17,238 nucleotides of DNA, from assembly GCA_028679935.1 (NCBI GenBank), contig JAJRAL010000037.1, forward strand, positions 1 through 17,238. The letters run 5' to 3'. Below are positions 16,392 through 17,238 of the stretch, in pieces. Made by a program: the position numbers and the translations under genes. Origin of the DNA: Methanomassiliicoccales archaeon (GTDB lineage: Archaea; Thermoplasmatota; Thermoplasmata; Methanomassiliicoccales; UBA472). The notes under the pieces are model-generated. The model worked only from the letters and a program-made list of their open reading frames with translations. It made no database searches and was not told where the DNA came from. How positions within the stretch are numbered: the first letter of the stretch is position 1; each line of letters starts with the position of its first letter.

Positions 16392-17238
16392 ATGGCGGAG
16401 AAGACCGACCTGGCAACGAGGTTCACCGAGCGGGTCGACCGCTTCGTGACCTGGCTGGAGAAGGACCGTCTCTCGATCGTCGCCATCTTCGTCTATGTGA
16501 TCATCGTCGCCACGATCAGGGACCTTCTCGAGTACCTGCTCCTCGATCAGGCGTTCGTCACCACCCCCCACCCCTGGATCTTCAGCATCGCGCACCACGT
16601 CTCCTTCTACATCGTCGTCTTCCTCGGACTGATCTTCCTTCTTTCCGCGTTCTCCGGCAGGGGAGTGAGACGGGTCACGAACTTCGTGGTCATGTTCTGG
16701 TGGATCATCATCCTACCACCGCTCATCGACCATTACATCGGCGGGCTGAACACCAACTACGCCTACTTCTCGATCACCGACTTCATCAACGCCTTCTTCC
16801 ACTTCAGCGGCGAGACGTTCCACATCGGCCAGGCGACCGAGGTCATCGTCATCCTTTTCGCGCTCTTTGCCTACACGATCTGGACGCAGAAGGAGCTCTG
16901 GCACTCGATCCGGGACAGAGGTCTGCTCGCCCTCCGCGTCGGGTTCCTGGTGTTCTTCACCTTTCTCTCGATGTTCATCATCGCCACGCCGGCGACCTTC
17001 CTGCCGGTCGGCTTCGTCGGCACAATACCGGAGTTCCCGGCGTTCGACCTGACGAGGTACTACCAGTATCCCCTCTTCCTCATGGTCTACTACCTCGTCG
17101 CGGGCATCATCATCTCTCTGGCCATCTACTACTTCGCCATGAAGAGCACGTTCGGCAACGTGCTGAGGAGCATGAGGCCGGCCCAGACGCTCTTCTTCGG
17201 GGCGGTGGTCGCCGCTGGCATTGTCACCGGCTGGATGA
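16392..17238 (+). CDS. Polytopic membrane protein, 3' end beyond the window
   Basis: The reading frame stays open from ATG 16392 to the window edge (282 codons, no stop). After a charged 25-residue start (MAEKTDLATRFTERVDRF) it has about seven hydrophobic helices, near residues 27-50, 63-86, 96-112, 148-165, 178-198, 225-248 and 264-280. There is no signal peptide. Polar or aromatic residues inside or next to helices include HH at 68-69, the FHFSGETFHIG stretch (136-146) and YYQY (223-226). After helix six there is a KSTFGNVLRSMRPAQTL segment. The RP followed by a Gly-ending helix recalls the opening of UbiA prenyltransferases, so an N-terminal membrane domain fused to UbiA is possible, but the diagnostic Asp-rich motifs would lie outside the window. 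Function is unknown. Confidence 0.8.
   Translation, partial: MAEKTDLATRFTERVDRFVTWLEKDRLSIVAIFVYVIIVATIRDLLEYLLLDQAFVTTPHPWIFSIAHHVSFYIVVFLGLIFLLSAFSGRGVRRVTNFVVMFWWIIILPPLIDHYIGGLNTNYAYFSITDFINAFFHFSGETFHIGQATEVIVILFALFAYTIWTQKELWHSIRDRGLLALRVGFLVFFTFLSMFIIATPATFLPVGFVGTIPEFPAFDLTRYYQYPLFLMVYYLVAGIIISLAIYYFAMKSTFGNVLRSMRPAQTLFFGAVVAAGIVTGWM

Overview
The window is archaeal and most likely euryarchaeal. It encodes an H/ACA RNP protein (Gar1), a TFIIB-type factor, a two-repeat tRNA-splicing endonuclease, archaeal phosphopantothenate synthetase, a split GMP synthetase ATPase subunit and a VAT/Cdc48 AAA ATPase. Promoters are TATA-box style, and several sit about 25 nt before the start codon, as expected for leaderless transcripts. 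The set (VAT, two-repeat EndA, PPS) together with high GC fits a Thermoplasmata-related lineage, but there is no rRNA or other marker here to settle this. No tRNA, rRNA, CRISPR array, IS element or origin was found. The window is densely coding and no gene-free stretch exceeds 300 bases.

Layout. 1-1328 (+): the 3' part of a HAD hydrolase and a stand-alone HNH nuclease. 1333-2747 (-): purE then guaA C-subunit, translationally coupled (purine synthesis). 2825-3383 (-): an Lrp/AsnC ligand-binding-only protein and a small membrane protein. 3486-6421 (-): an operon of phosphopantothenate synthetase, S-adenosylhomocysteine hydrolase and a PfkB-type kinase; the last two overlap at a TGATG and may jointly clear adenosine. 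6422-6657 is a divergent promoter region. 6658-7825 (+): gar1 and tfb, overlapping by 29 nt. 7913-9190 (+): a membrane protein with two zinc ribbons and TPR-like repeats. 9187-10287 (-): tRNA endonuclease.

10348-14684 (+) is the most interesting part. A Phr/HSR1-like winged-helix regulator with a coiled-coil tail is followed directly by a 103-residue helical protein, then by hsp20, cdc48/VAT and a second hsp20-like gene. Two near-perfect 23-bp palindromes with the same plan (CAAC-N5-GTT core with GTT and AAC outer ends) lie in the promoters of the regulator and of hsp20. The simplest reading is an autoregulated heat-shock or protein-quality-control regulon, laid out like the Archaeoglobus HSR1-cdc48-hsp20 locus but with an added gene and a second sHsp.

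14748-16338 (+): an archaeal HTH regulator with a nuclease-like N-terminal domain, overlapping an uncharacterised protein that resembles a degenerate TraB domain. 16392-17238 (+): a polytopic membrane protein that runs off the window and may lead into a UbiA-like domain.
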